DNA of 35,870 nucleotides from Fidelibacterota bacterium (GCA_022561485.1 JADFRD010000013.1:1-35870); one strand, 5' to 3'. Positions 21,942-31,868 are shown, counted from the stretch's first letter. A program made the numbers and translations. Notes: generated from the letters alone by a model not told the origin.

Positions 21942-22379
21942 ATGGATGAATTAAGAAATAAGATAGAAAAATTGATGCCAACAGGGATTTATTTGATGGA
22001 TATAAAAGAAGATCCACATAAAGGATTGGTGCGCTGTTTAATAGATAGTGAAGATTCTATTTCACTTGATGATACTGCAATGATATCAAAATTGATCCAA
22101 AACTCAGGTGTGTTGGATCAATTTTATTCTGACGGGGCATCTCTAGAAGTGACATCTTTAGGAGTCACTGAGCCTTTAACTCAATCATTTCAATACAGAA
22201 AAAATGTTGGCCGCAAACTAAATATCACATTTGATAAAAATGGATATCGAAAACACATTGAAGCGGAATTAACAGGTTTTGACGGTGAAACACTTTTTTT
22301 ACAGAATAAAAATAAAGGTCATTTTCAATTAGTATTAGCAAATATTTTGCAAGCAAAAGTTGTCATTCAATTTAAATAA
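21942..22379 (+). CDS. rimP: Ribosome maturation factor RimP
   Basis: 145 aa. It helps assembly of the 30S subunit. The family signature 'LEVTSLGVTEPLTQSFQYRKNVGRKLNI' (usual form LEVSSPGLDRPL...F..N.GR) is in the middle, followed by an SH3-like C-terminal barrel ending in 'NILQAKVVIQF'. The N-terminal alpha/beta domain is short compared with E. coli. It is the first gene of the conserved rimP-nusA-infB operon. There is no obvious Shine-Dalgarno; the start is close behind a strong hairpin. Confidence 0.92.
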   Translation: MDELRNKIEKLMPTGIYLMDIKEDPHKGLVRCLIDSEDSISLDDTAMISKLIQNSGVLDQFYSDGASLEVTSLGVTEPLTQSFQYRKNVGRKLNITFDKNGYRKHIEAELTGFDGETLFLQNKNKGHFQLVLANILQAKVVIQFK

Positions 22380-22392
22380 ACATGGAGACGAT

Positions 22393-23895
22393 GTGATCAA
22401 TAGAGCATTAATAGACGTTTTTTCAGAAATAGCCAGAGAAAAGAATGTAGAACGGTCTGAACTTGGAAGTATCCTCGAACAGCTTTTTCTGTATATTATC
22501 GAAAAAGACCGTGGTGAAAACACAAATTGCAGTGTTATTGTAAATATCGATAAGGGTGAGATAGAAATTTATGCTGAAAAAATAATCGTTGACAAATTAG
22601 ATGATCCAGTTTTAGAAATTTTATTGGAAGATGCACAAAAAGAGATGCCGGATGAAGAGTTTGAAATTGGGGATGTATTTGTTGAAATTATTGATCCTCG
22701 AATTTTTGGTCGTAGGATGATTAATACAGCAAAACAATTTTTCAGCCAACGAATACAGGATGTTGAAAAACATTATATCTATGAAGACTATTCTCAAAGA
22801 ATCGGTGAAATTGTTATCGGTGTTGTGCATCAAGTCCAGCGTGACAATATTTTCATCAATATTGAGCAGGCAGAATTGCGGATGCCAAAAAGTGAACAAA
22901 TTCAATCGGAGCGATATCGCAGGGGAGATACAGTAAGAACAGTTGTTAAATCTGTAGAAGTGACTCCCCGTGGACCTGAAATCATTGTGTCTAGAAGTGA
23001 TAACCACTTTCTCTTCAAGTTGTTTGAAATGGAAGTTCCGGAAATTGACGATGGTATTATTGAAATATTAGCGATCGCACGTCATCCGGGTAATCGCGCA
23101 AAGATTATTGTCAAATCACTGGATAGAAGAATCGACCCGGTGGGTGCATGTGTCGGGATGCGCGGCAGTAGGATTCAGGCAATTGTTAGAGAATTAAATA
23201 ATGAAAAAATTGATATCATTAATCATAGCGAGCAATCGGAAATATTGATTTCCAGAGCTTTATCACCTGCGAAACCAATTGATCTGTACATCGATGACGA
23301 TCGGGAATACTGTGTTGCTCTGTTTAATGATAATGAATTGGAATTTGCCATTGGTAAAGGAGGCATAAATATTAAACTCGCTTCTAGAGTAACTGGTTTT
23401 AAGATTGATGCGTTTGGAAAGAATGAATACGAGCGCCAGGAAAAAAATAAAGCAACTTCATTAGCGGAAGTTCCGGACTTCGATAAGAAAATTGCAAAAT
23501 TATTGGCCGATAATAATGTTAGTGTCGTTTCAGATTTATTAAATGCGGATGAAGAACAGTTATTGGCAATCGATGGTTTTGATAATGAAACATTGGAAAC
23601 GTGTTTTAATGTCGTTCAGGATTTCATTGAGCGAGTAGAAGAAGAGGAAGAAGAGGATAAAATTGATATAGATGAAATCCTCGCTGATGCCGGTGATTTA
23701 GAAAGCGAAGGTATTGAGCAACCAGAAGCAGGAGAAAATGAATCAATTACAGAAGAAAAGTCTAAAGATAATGTAAAAGAATTATCTGATGAAAATCCTG
23801 AAGAACCAGAAGATAACACAAATGAATCTGCTGTATCTATCGATGATAATTCTAATGAAGATTCAGAAGAAAAAATGGAAGAAAATGAGTCATAA
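22393..23895 (+). CDS. nusA: Transcription termination/antitermination factor NusA
   Basis: 500 aa from a GTG at 22393, with GGAG eight bases upstream. The frame opens earlier inside rimP, but only this start has a ribosome binding site and gives the usual 'INRALIDVFSEIAREKN' N-terminus. Domains: N-terminal RNA polymerase-binding domain (1 to about 125), S1 (about 130-200), and two KH domains ('VGACVGMRGSRIQAIV' and 'FAIGKGGINIKLASRV'). A helix-hairpin-helix-like repeat (about 360-410) and a very acidic tail of about 80 residues (Glu/Asp/Asn-rich) follow. It binds RNA polymerase and nascent RNA to control pausing and termination. The tail is low-complexity and probably disordered. Confidence 0.95.
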   Translation: MINRALIDVFSEIAREKNVERSELGSILEQLFLYIIEKDRGENTNCSVIVNIDKGEIEIYAEKIIVDKLDDPVLEILLEDAQKEMPDEEFEIGDVFVEIIDPRIFGRRMINTAKQFFSQRIQDVEKHYIYEDYSQRIGEIVIGVVHQVQRDNIFINIEQAELRMPKSEQIQSERYRRGDTVRTVVKSVEVTPRGPEIIVSRSDNHFLFKLFEMEVPEIDDGIIEILAIARHPGNRAKIIVKSLDRRIDPVGACVGMRGSRIQAIVRELNNEKIDIINHSEQSEILISRALSPAKPIDLYIDDDREYCVALFNDNELEFAIGKGGINIKLASRVTGFKIDAFGKNEYERQEKNKATSLAEVPDFDKKIAKLLADNNVSVVSDLLNADEEQLLAIDGFDNETLETCFNVVQDFIERVEEEEEEDKIDIDEILADAGDLESEGIEQPEAGENESITEEKSKDNVKELSDENPEEPEDNTNESAVSIDDNSNEDSEEKMEENES

Positions 23896-23898
23896 AAC

Positions 23899-26319
23899 AT
23901 GGCAAAACGTCGCATATTTCAAATAGCTAAAGAACTGAATATTTCCCATACGGAAATTGTGAATTTCCTAAAGGACAATGGAGTTGATGTCACTAGTCAT
24001 ATGTCACCAGTGGATGAAGATGCTGTTGCACTTATAGAATCTGAATTTGCAAAAGATAAGGAAAATATTGCTCGTTATAGAAAAGAGCAGGTCCGCAGAG
24101 AAATTCATCATTCCAGAATTGTTGAGCAGCAAAAAGCGACAAAAAAATTAAATCTTTTATCATTAGAAGAACAACGTAAGATTGAAGAAATAGAAAAAAT
24201 TAACGCTGCTGAAGAAGCAAAGAAAAAGGAAGAAGAAGAAGAACAGCAAAAAGAAAAAGAGAGCCGGAAAAAGCAAGAAGAAGAAAAGAAAGCGAAAGAA
24301 GAAAAAAAGAAGATCGCTAAACCTAAGAAACAAAAATTACGTAAAATTGATCTTTCAGAAATTGAAGCACAAATTGGCCAAACATCCCGACCAAAAAAGA
24401 AGGAAACTGACAAGACAGAGAAAAAGGTTCAAAAAAGTGTAAAAGATGCTGTTAAACAAACGTTATCTAAAATAGTTACAAAAGGGAAGAAAAAGCAGTA
24501 TAAAAAAGAAAAGAAATCTGATGATGATGATGAACAGATAAGTGATGATGTTAAACGGGCAATTAAGGTAGCCGAGTTTTCTAATGTTGAAGAATTAAGT
24601 AAAATTTTCGAAATAAACCCCAGCGAGATTATTCAAGAATGTTTAGGACTGGGAAAATTGGTGACCATGAACCAAAGACTTGATTGGGATGTCATTGATT
24701 TATTGGCTGACTCTTTTGGATTTATTGCGGAAAAAATAACCAATGTAGGTGAAGAACTATTTTCGCTAGATGAAACAAAGGATGATATTAAAAACGCAAA
24801 GCCTCGCCCACCGGTGGTTACGATTATGGGACATGTCGATCATGGGAAAACTTCATTATTGGATTATATCAGAAAAACAAATGTTGTCGCCGGGGAATCC
24901 GGTGGAATTACGCAGCATATTGGCGCATACAAAGTTGACGTAGAGAATGGTCAGCAGATTACATTTTTAGACACTCCAGGACACGCAGCCTTTACTGCCA
25001 TGCGGGCAAGAGGGGCGCAAGTCACGGATATTGTTGTTATTGTTGTCGCAGCGAATGATGGAGTCATGCCCCAAACTATTGAAGCAATTGACCATGCAAA
25101 AGCGGCAGAAGTACCAGTGATTGTCGCAATAAATAAAATGGATTTGCCGGCAGCTGATCCAGATAAAGTTAAAAGAGAATTATCTGAACATGATGTATTG
25201 GTAGAGGATTGGGGCGGTAAAATCCAGGCGATACTTGTTTCTGCAAAAAGTGGTGATGGTATTGAGGAATTAATGAATTCCATTTTGCTGGAAGCAGAAG
25301 TTTTAGAATTAAAAGCCAATCCGGATACTGAAGCGCGTGGAACAGTGATCGATTCAAAGCTTGATAGGGGCCATGGCCCAATGGCAACGATCCTGATTCA
25401 AAAAGGAACATTAAAGGTTTCTGATTCATTTATTTGCAGCAATTATTTCGGAAAAGTCAGGGCGCTGATGAATGAACGTGGGCAGCGTATTGAATCGGCT
25501 GGTCCGTCAGAATCTGTACAGGTGCTGGGTTTTGAAAAAGTACCTCAAGCAGCCGATATTTTTGCTGTATTTGAAAATGAAAAAGATTTAAAACGAATTG
25601 CATCAGAACGTCAACGTCTGAAACGTGAAATAGAACAAAAGAGAGTAATAACTCAATCATTAGACGCCATGTCCGCGATGATTAAAGATGGTTCTATGAA
25701 AATGCTGCCTCTTGTGATTAAGGGTGATGTGGATGGTTCTATTGAGGCGTTAGCTGAAACGTTAGTCAAAATTAAACATGAGGAAGTGGGTGTTCAGGTA
25801 ATTCATAAAGCTGTGGGTATGATTACTGAATCAGATATTTTGCTTGCATCAGCATCCAATGCGGTCGTGATTGGTTTTCATGTCCAAATTAGTTCCAATG
25901 CAAAGCTGTTAGCAAAAAAAGAAGGCGTGGAAATCAGATCTTACAATGTGATTTACCATGCGGTTGAAGATGTGAAATTGGCACTTGAAGGCTTATTGGA
26001 ACCTGAAAAAGTTGAAAATATCCTTGGACGTGCTACTGTTTTAGAAACATTTAAAATTCCAAAACTTGGTTTTATAGCTGGAAGTAAAGTAGATGAAGGA
26101 ATCATCAAACGCGGTGAAAAAGTACGGGTGATTCGTGACGAAGAAATTATTCATGAATCAACGATCAATTCATTAAAGCGTTTTAAAGATGATGTGAAAG
26201 AAATGAAGGAAGGTCTTGAGTGTGGTATTGGTGTAGAAGGCTTTCAAAAGTTCAAAGCGGATGATGAAATAGTTGTCTTTGAAATCCAGGAAATCAAGCG
26301 GACTCTAAAAACAATTTGA
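23899..26319 (+). CDS. infB: Translation initiation factor IF-2
   Basis: 806 aa, starting three bases after the nusA stop. The N-terminus has one IF2_N module ('RIFQIAKELNISHTEIVNFLKDNG', about 4-50). A long Lys/Glu-rich linker (about 55-200) and a second domain around 'VEELSKIFEINPSEIIQECLGLG' follow. The GTPase has 'MGHVDHGKTS' (about 311), 'DTPGHAAFTAMRARGA', 'NKMDLP' and 'SAKSGDGI'. Domains II, III and IV end with 'GIGVEGFQKFKADDEIVVFEI'. It brings initiator tRNA to the 30S subunit. Its stop overlaps the TTG start of rbfA (TTGA). Confidence 0.97.
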   Translation: MAKRRIFQIAKELNISHTEIVNFLKDNGVDVTSHMSPVDEDAVALIESEFAKDKENIARYRKEQVRREIHHSRIVEQQKATKKLNLLSLEEQRKIEEIEKINAAEEAKKKEEEEEQQKEKESRKKQEEEKKAKEEKKKIAKPKKQKLRKIDLSEIEAQIGQTSRPKKKETDKTEKKVQKSVKDAVKQTLSKIVTKGKKKQYKKEKKSDDDDEQISDDVKRAIKVAEFSNVEELSKIFEINPSEIIQECLGLGKLVTMNQRLDWDVIDLLADSFGFIAEKITNVGEELFSLDETKDDIKNAKPRPPVVTIMGHVDHGKTSLLDYIRKTNVVAGESGGITQHIGAYKVDVENGQQITFLDTPGHAAFTAMRARGAQVTDIVVIVVAANDGVMPQTIEAIDHAKAAEVPVIVAINKMDLPAADPDKVKRELSEHDVLVEDWGGKIQAILVSAKSGDGIEELMNSILLEAEVLELKANPDTEARGTVIDSKLDRGHGPMATILIQKGTLKVSDSFICSNYFGKVRALMNERGQRIESAGPSESVQVLGFEKVPQAADIFAVFENEKDLKRIASERQRLKREIEQKRVITQSLDAMSAMIKDGSMKMLPLVIKGDVDGSIEALAETLVKIKHEEVGVQVIHKAVGMITESDILLASASNAVVIGFHVQISSNAKLLAKKEGVEIRSYNVIYHAVEDVKLALEGLLEPEKVENILGRATVLETFKIPKLGFIAGSKVDEGIIKRGEKVRVIRDEEIIHESTINSLKRFKDDVKEMKEGLECGIGVEGFQKFKADDEIVVFEIQEIKRTLKTI

Positions 26320-26678
26320 CAAATCAAAAACCTTATAAACGGACGGATCGCGTCGGATTGCAAATATTGAAAATTCTAGGTGAAATAACGACGAAACACA
26401 TTAATATTTCCCATCTTGGCTTTATTACATTCACAAAAGTAAAGGTTTCTCCAGACCTTCAACACGCTAAAGTATTTTATAGTGTTTTGAATAAGAAATT
26501 ATCTCAAGAAGGTGTGAATTCAAAATTAAATGCACTTGCAAAAGCATTTCGAAAATATCTTGGACAAGAAATCAGAACAAAATACACACCGGATTTAATG
26601 TTTATTGAAGATGACTCTTTGAAACATGAAGAACAGTTAATGAAAATATTTCATGATTTACATAAGGATGATTCATGA
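26316..26678 (+). CDS. rbfA: Ribosome-binding factor A
   Basis: 120 aa from a TTG that overlaps the infB stop as TTGA, pointing to translational coupling. The expected 'RTDRVGLQILKILGEIT' opening is present, then 'ITFTKVKVSPDLQHAKVFYSVL' and 'RTKYTPDLMFIEDDSLKHEEQLMKI', matching the KH-like RbfA fold. It binds the 30S subunit during late maturation of 16S rRNA. No other start codon would include the conserved N-terminus, so the TTG is well supported. Its stop overlaps truB as ATGA. Confidence 0.93.
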   Translation: MTNQKPYKRTDRVGLQILKILGEITTKHINISHLGFITFTKVKVSPDLQHAKVFYSVLNKKLSQEGVNSKLNALAKAFRKYLGQEIRTKYTPDLMFIEDDSLKHEEQLMKIFHDLHKDDS

Positions 26679-27319
26679 TTTTGAATATGTATAAGCCAAA
26701 AGGGTGGACTTCGTTTGATGTTGTAAAAAAGGTGCGATCTATTACGAAAGAAAAGAAGGTGGGACATGCCGGTACGCTTGATCCTTTTGCTGAAGGTGTT
26801 CTAATTCTTGGGACGGGAAAAGATACAAAGCGACTATCCGATATTTCATCGTCTAATAAAATGTATAAAGCAGTATTAAAACTCGGAGTCCAGACAGACT
26901 CATTGGATATAGATGGCAATATTACGTCTGAAAGCAAAGTTCCTGATTTGTCTATAGATGAAATTAAAAGAGTATTAAAATCAACTCTTGGAGAACAATT
27001 ACAGACACCGCCGATGTATTCTGCAAAAAAAGTAAATGGAATACGATTGTATAAATTAGCCCGTAAAAATATTGTGATTAAACGTGAACCCAGTAAAATC
27101 CATATCTATGAGATAGAGTTGATTCATTATAGTGTTCCGTTGGTTACTTTTCAGGTAACGTGTTCAAAGGGGACGTATATCAGAGTTCTTGGTAGTGAGA
27201 TTGCTGAAAAATTGGGAACAGTCGGCCATTTAGTTGAGTTGATCCGTATTGGCGTCGGAGACTATATGTTGAATCATACTGTGCATATTGAAGAATTACA
27301 GGAACAATGGATATCCTGA
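26675..27319 (+). CDS. truB: tRNA pseudouridine(55) synthase TruB
   Basis: 214 aa. It makes pseudouridine 55 in the T-loop of tRNAs. The catalytic aspartate is Asp36 in 'GHAGTLDPFAEGVL'. Also present are 'NKPKGWTSF'-like 'MYKPKGWTSFDVV', 'QTPPMYSAKKVNGIRLYKLAR' and 'CSKGTYIRVLGSEIAEKLG'. It lacks the C-terminal PUA-type extension of the E. coli enzyme (314 aa), as do many TruB proteins in other phyla. The start overlaps the rbfA stop, and the 3' end overlaps ribF by 13 bases. Confidence 0.95.
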   Translation: MILNMYKPKGWTSFDVVKKVRSITKEKKVGHAGTLDPFAEGVLILGTGKDTKRLSDISSSNKMYKAVLKLGVQTDSLDIDGNITSESKVPDLSIDEIKRVLKSTLGEQLQTPPMYSAKKVNGIRLYKLARKNIVIKREPSKIHIYEIELIHYSVPLVTFQVTCSKGTYIRVLGSEIAEKLGTVGHLVELIRIGVGDYMLNHTVHIEELQEQWIS

Positions 27320-28242
27320 CAAATTTTAAAGATATCAAACAAAATGATCAATCAATTGTAACAATTGGGTCCTTTGATGGGCTTCATCGTGGTCATCAAG
27401 AAATCATTAAAAAAGTTGTGTCTAAAGCACAAACCCAAAAAATCAAGTCAGTTGTCATCACCTTTGATCCTCACCCAAGACATGTTTTGGACGAAGGTTC
27501 GACATTACCACTTCTCATGTCTATCGATAAAAAATTATCTATTTTAGAGAATTTATCTGTTGATACGGTGTTGGTTATTCCTTTTACAAAAGAATTTTCA
27601 ACTATTTCACCGATGGAATTTATGGACGAAATAGTCGTAAAGAATTTTAATCCGAATCATATCATAGTTGGATATGATCATCATTTTGGGTTCAACCGTG
27701 AAGGATCACCGGAATTTTTAGAAAAATATTGCCAACGTAAAAAAGTTACATGTGAAGTAGTAAATGCCGTTAAAGATGATTCAGTTATACTTTCCAGTTC
27801 ACATATACGCCGGTTAATACATGAGGGATTTGTCAGACGCGCATCATTTGAACTCGGATGGGTGTATGGTTTTAAAGCAATCGTGGTCAGAGGCGCAGGT
27901 AGGGGAAGAGATCTTTCATTCCCAACCGCCAATTTTATTCCTACGGAGCAAAATCAACTGTTTCCGAAAAACGGGGTCTATTTTTGCAGAGGAAGGATTA
28001 ATAGTAATTCACTGTATGGAATGTGTAATTTGGGGATTAGACCAACGTTCAATGAGAAGGATTTTGTAGCAGAAATTCACTTTTTTTCACAAGACCTCAA
28101 TGATTTATATGATAAAGAAATTGAAATTGAATTTCTCGAGAGGATTCGTGATGAAATTAAATTTGATAAACCAGAGCAATTAATCAATCAACTGCAAAAA
28201 GATAAGCAGTTTTGCAATGAATTAATGAAAAAATATTTATAG
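27307..28242 (+). CDS. ribF: Bifunctional riboflavin kinase / FAD synthetase
   Basis: 311 aa, the standard length. The N-terminal nucleotidyltransferase has '[18 protein letters not shown]' (HxGH-like nucleotide site), '[10 protein letters not shown]', '[13 protein letters not shown]' and 'SSSHIRRLI'. The C-terminal flavokinase has '[15 protein letters not shown]' and 'GVYFCRG', then '[18 protein letters not shown]'. It converts riboflavin to FMN and FAD. It is commonly next to truB and rpsO, as here, and overlaps truB. Confidence 0.96.
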   Translation: MDILTNFKDIKQNDQSIVTIGSFDGLHRGHQEIIKKVVSKAQTQKIKSVVITFDPHPRHVLDEGSTLPLLMSIDKKLSILENLSVDTVLVIPFTKEFSTISPMEFMDEIVVKNFNPNHIIVGYDHHFGFNREGSPEFLEKYCQRKKVTCEVVNAVKDDSVILSSSHIRRLIHEGFVRRASFELGWVYGFKAIVVRGAGRGRDLSFPTANFIPTEQNQLFPKNGVYFCRGRINSNSLYGMCNLGIRPTFNEKDFVAEIHFFSQDLNDLYDKEIEIEFLERIRDEIKFDKPEQLINQLQKDKQFCNELMKKYL

Positions 28243-28250
28243 GAGATATA

Positions 28251-28520
28251 ATGTCTATAACAAAAGAAGAAAAATCAGAAATTCTTAAAGCGCATGGCAA
28301 ACACGAAACAGATACAGGTTCGCCTGAAGTTCAGATATCGATTCTGACAAAGCGTATTCGTGAATTAACAGAACATGCAAAAGAACATAAAAAGGATCAT
28401 CATTCCCGACGAGGGTTGGTTATGATGGTCGCAAAAAGAAAGAAACTAATGAAATACTTACGTCGCAAAAGGCCTGAAGGTTATGTGGAGTTGGTAAAGG
28501 AATTGAAAATAAGAGGATAA
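28251..28520 (+). CDS. rpsO: 30S ribosomal protein S15
   Basis: 89 aa, exactly the usual length, with GGAGA seven bases before the ATG. Recognised by '[54 protein letters not shown]'-type features: 'TGSPEVQI', '[18 protein letters not shown]' and '[16 protein letters not shown]'. It binds 16S rRNA early in 30S assembly. The rpsO-pnp pair is conserved in most bacteria. Confidence 0.97.
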   Translation: MSITKEEKSEILKAHGKHETDTGSPEVQISILTKRIRELTEHAKEHKKDHHSRRGLVMMVAKRKKLMKYLRRKRPEGYVELVKELKIRG

Positions 28521-28529
28521 GAAACAAGA

Positions 28530-30701
28530 ATGATAGCAAAAGAGATAGAACTAGGCGGAAGAACGCTTAGGATAGAAACAGGACAGGTTGCCCGGCAATC
28601 AGCGGGATCTGTATTAGTGACGTATGGTGAAACAACGATTTTATGTGCAGTAAATGCAGGAAAGAGTATGCGGGAAGATATAGATTTTTTCCCATTACAA
28701 GTAGAATACAGAGAACGCCATTATGCCACAGGTAAAATTCCGGGAGGCTTTTTTAAACGAGAAGCACGGCCTTCTGAAAAAGAAATACTAACCAGTCGAT
28801 TGACGGATAGACCTATTAGGCCATTGTTCCCGAAATCATTTAAATATGAAACACAAGTGATAATAACGGCCCTTTCCAGCGATGGTGAAAATCCAGCGGA
28901 TGTTTTAGCCGGTATTGGCGCTTCAGCTGCACTTCTAATATCAGATATACCATGGAATGGTCCAATTGCAACCGTTCGTGTTGGACAAGTAAATGGTGAT
29001 TATATAGTGAACCCTACCAATGAACAAATGGAAGATTCTCGCATGGAAATGATTGTGTCCGGAAATGAGAAAACCGTTGTCATGGTAGAGGGTGAAGCGG
29101 ATGAAATCAGCGAAGAAGAAATGGTGAATGCCTTAAAAGCGGCTCAAGAAGTGATTGTTCAAATCATTGATCTTCAAAAAGCGCTTGCAGCTGAATTAAC
29201 AATCGTAAAACGACCCATCCCGGAAGATGAAGAGAATGAAGATCTCAAAACAAATGTTGAGAATCTTGTTCAAAGCAAAATCAGTGATACAATAAAAATT
29301 GCTGACAAGATGGAACGCGAGTCTGCAACGGATGCATTATACAAGGATACAAAGGATGCGTTAGTAGAAAAATTTCCTGAAATGGAAAAACAAATTAATG
29401 ATCATATTGATGGTTTCTTCAAAACAGCTTTCAGAAGCCAGATTTTGAATGATGGTGTTCGCAGTGATGGTCGAAAAACAGATGAAATCCGTCAGATTAC
29501 GATTAAACCAGGATTTTTACCGCGAACGCATGGTTCTGTTCTTTTCACTCGCGGAGAGACACAGGCATTAGTTGTCCTGACTCTGGGTACAAAGAGAGAT
29601 GAACAGATTATTGATACCATGGGGGCAGATTATAAGAAGAATTATTATCTTCATTACAATTTCCCTCCATACAGTGTCGGTGAAGTTGGACGAATTGGAT
29701 TTACAGGCCGACGCGAGATCGGACATGGAAACCTGGCAGAACGCTCATTAAAAACAATTCTTCCCGAGTATGATGATTTTCCATACACAATACGAATAGT
29801 ATCGGAAATATTAGAATCCAATGGTTCTTCATCCATGGCCTCTGTCTGCGGTGGCTCCCTGGCGTTGATGGACGCCGGTGCTCCAACTCGATGTCATGTA
29901 GCAGGTATTGCCATGGGATTAATCTTGGAAGGGGATAAACATGCCATTTTAAGCGATATCCTTGGAGCGGAGGATCATTTAGGTGATATGGACTTTAAAG
30001 TCGCCGGTACAAGTAAAGGAATTACTGCCATCCAGCTTGATCTGAAAATCGAGGGTGTCTCCTTCGAACTATTGACTGAAGCACTGGCACAAGCACATAC
30101 CGGAAGAATGCATATATTAGGACTGATGAACGATGCATTGCCGGAACCGAAGGAAATGTCAAAATATGCTCCACGTATTGTCAGTTTACAAATCAATCCT
30201 GATAAGATTGGTGCATTGATCGGACCTGGTGGAAAGAATATCAAGAAAATCATCGAGGACACAGAATGCGAAATCAATGTAGATGATGACGGTGTTGTGA
30301 CCGTAGCAAATCCCGATGCAGCAAAATGCAATGATGCTATTGAGCTCATCAAGTCAATCACGATGGAGCCCGAAGTGGGGCAAGAGTTTGATGCAATTGT
30401 TTCACGTTTGATGACATTCGGTGCGTTTGTTGAATTTGCTCCCGGCCGTGAAGGTCTTGTGCATATTTCGGAAATTGATTGGAATCGTACAGAACGGGTG
30501 GAAGATGTATTAAAACAGGGAGATGATATTCGGGTTAAACTTATCAAAGTTGATGACCAAGGCAGACTCGATTTCAGCCGTAAAGCTCTCCTTCCAAAAC
30601 CGGAAGGGTGGGTTGAACGACCTAAAAGAGAAAGACACGATAGAAGTGACAGTAGACACGGAGGAAACAGGGGACGTCGTCCTTTCAAAAAACGTTTCTA
30701 A
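28530..30701 (+). CDS. pnp: Polyribonucleotide nucleotidyltransferase (PNPase)
   Basis: 723 aa, starting nine bases after rpsO. Two RNase PH domains: the first begins 'LGGRTLRIETGQVARQSAGSV', and the second contains 'RSDGRKTDEIRQI', 'GSVLFTRGETQALV' and 'VCGGSLALMDAGAP'. They are joined by the all-helical linker. A KH domain ('IGALIGPGGKNIKKIIEDT') and an S1 domain ('TFGAFVEFAPGREGLVHISEI') follow, then a short Arg/Gly-rich tail. It degrades mRNA from the 3' end with phosphate. The C-terminal domains and tail bind RNA. ald follows after 13 bases. Confidence 0.97.
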   Translation: MIAKEIELGGRTLRIETGQVARQSAGSVLVTYGETTILCAVNAGKSMREDIDFFPLQVEYRERHYATGKIPGGFFKREARPSEKEILTSRLTDRPIRPLFPKSFKYETQVIITALSSDGENPADVLAGIGASAALLISDIPWNGPIATVRVGQVNGDYIVNPTNEQMEDSRMEMIVSGNEKTVVMVEGEADEISEEEMVNALKAAQEVIVQIIDLQKALAAELTIVKRPIPEDEENEDLKTNVENLVQSKISDTIKIADKMERESATDALYKDTKDALVEKFPEMEKQINDHIDGFFKTAFRSQILNDGVRSDGRKTDEIRQITIKPGFLPRTHGSVLFTRGETQALVVLTLGTKRDEQIIDTMGADYKKNYYLHYNFPPYSVGEVGRIGFTGRREIGHGNLAERSLKTILPEYDDFPYTIRIVSEILESNGSSSMASVCGGSLALMDAGAPTRCHVAGIAMGLILEGDKHAILSDILGAEDHLGDMDFKVAGTSKGITAIQLDLKIEGVSFELLTEALAQAHTGRMHILGLMNDALPEPKEMSKYAPRIVSLQINPDKIGALIGPGGKNIKKIIEDTECEINVDDDGVVTVANPDAAKCNDAIELIKSITMEPEVGQEFDAIVSRLMTFGAFVEFAPGREGLVHISEIDWNRTERVEDVLKQGDDIRVKLIKVDDQGRLDFSRKALLPKPEGWVERPKRERHDRSDSRHGGNRGRRPFKKRF

Positions 30702-30714
30702 TCAGGGGTGAAAA

Positions 30715-31833
30715 ATGATTATCGGTACTCCAAAAGAGATTAAAGCACATGAAAATCGAATTGCATTAACACCTCATGTTGCTTTAGAACTGACACGCTC
30801 TGGTCATGATGTATTAATAGAAAAAACCGCTGGTGAATCCAGCGGTTTTTCTGATAATGATTATGAATCTGTTGGGTGTGAAATTATTAATTCCTCCAAG
30901 GAAATCTTTGAACGAGCTGATATGATTGTAAAGGTCAAAGAGCCACAGCCGGAAGAAATGGCAATGTGTAGTCCAGACTTAACCATGTTCACTTATTTCC
31001 ATTTTGCAGCAGACGAACAATTAACGAAGAACTTCAGGGATACCGGTGCAACTGCAATCGCTTATGAAACAATCATGCTTGAAGATCATTCGCTTCCCTT
31101 ATTGATACCCATGAGTGAAGTGGCTGGTAGAATGGCTGTACAAGAAGGCGCTAAATATCTGGAAAAATATCATGGCGGTAGGGGGATTCTATTAGGAGGA
31201 GTTCCTGGTGTAGAGCCGGCAACCGTTACCATTTTAGGCGGAGGAATCGTTGGAACCAATGCAGCTCACATTGCTGCCGGTCTGGGAGCTAATGTCTATA
31301 TAATGGATATTAATTTGAACCGCCTTCGTTATCTGGATGAGATAATGCCAAAGAATGTTCACACGATTTACAGCAATCAATACAATATACGTGAAATTCT
31401 TTCAAGAACAGATTTATTGGTCGGAGCTGTGTTAATTCCAGGAGCAAAAGCACCAAAACTGGTTACAAGAGATATGTTAAGTTTAATGATGCCAGGTTCT
31501 GTTATTGTCGATGTAGCCGTCGATCAAGGTGGTTGTATTGAAACGTGTAAACCAACCACTCATGATGATCCAATCTATGAAGTGGATGGTATTATACATT
31601 ATTGCGTTGCAAATATGCCAGGAGCAGTTCCTTATACGTCAACAACTGCCTTAACAAATGCCACCAATCCATATATACAGATTCTCGCGAATGACGGTAT
31701 TACAAATGCATTACAGAATGATGCATCACTTCTCAAAGGATTGAATATGTTCAAAGGCCACGTGACGCATCAAGGTGTGTCAGACGCATTTGGTTTGGAA
31801 TACACGAAACCGGAGATTGCCTTAAAGAATTAA
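30715..31833 (+). CDS. ald: Alanine dehydrogenase
   Basis: 372 aa, the standard length. It interconverts L-alanine and pyruvate with NAD+ and ammonia. Conserved features: 'IGTPKEIKAHENRIALTP' at the start, Lys75 in 'IVKVKEP' and His96 in 'YFHFAAD' at the positions known from characterised enzymes, and the NAD-binding 'ILGGGIVGTNAAHIAAGLGA' from about 174. 'VDVAVDQGGCIET' and 'NMPGAVPYTSTTALTNAT' follow. Its start has GGGG nine bases upstream in the 13-base gap after pnp. A terminator-like hairpin lies inside codons 36-46. With the AGCS transporter nearby, alanine could be imported and used, but no direct link is shown. Confidence 0.97.
   Translation: MIIGTPKEIKAHENRIALTPHVALELTRSGHDVLIEKTAGESSGFSDNDYESVGCEIINSSKEIFERADMIVKVKEPQPEEMAMCSPDLTMFTYFHFAADEQLTKNFRDTGATAIAYETIMLEDHSLPLLIPMSEVAGRMAVQEGAKYLEKYHGGRGILLGGVPGVEPATVTILGGGIVGTNAAHIAAGLGANVYIMDINLNRLRYLDEIMPKNVHTIYSNQYNIREILSRTDLLVGAVLIPGAKAPKLVTRDMLSLMMPGSVIVDVAVDQGGCIETCKPTTHDDPIYEVDGIIHYCVANMPGAVPYTSTTALTNATNPYIQILANDGITNALQNDASLLKGLNMFKGHVTHQGVSDAFGLEYTKPEIALKN
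30820..30852 (+). terminator. Terminator-shaped hairpin inside the ald coding sequence
   Basis: AAAAACCGCTGG (30822-30833), loop TGAAT and CCAGCGGTTTTT (30839-30850) form a perfect 12-bp stem, with flanking A/T extending it by a pair or two. The 3' arm ends in five T. It has the full form of an intrinsic terminator and would be bidirectional. It falls about 105 bases after the ald start, in frame with codons for EKTAGESSGF. Confidence 0.55.
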
Positions 31834-31868
31834 TTTAAACTATTTGCACCGTCGGTATCTCTACATTA

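Noticed and set aside
29975-30688. Minus-strand ORF of 237 codons opposite pnp
   Set aside because: Entirely antisense to a certain gene, Ser-rich low-complexity translation, no start site.
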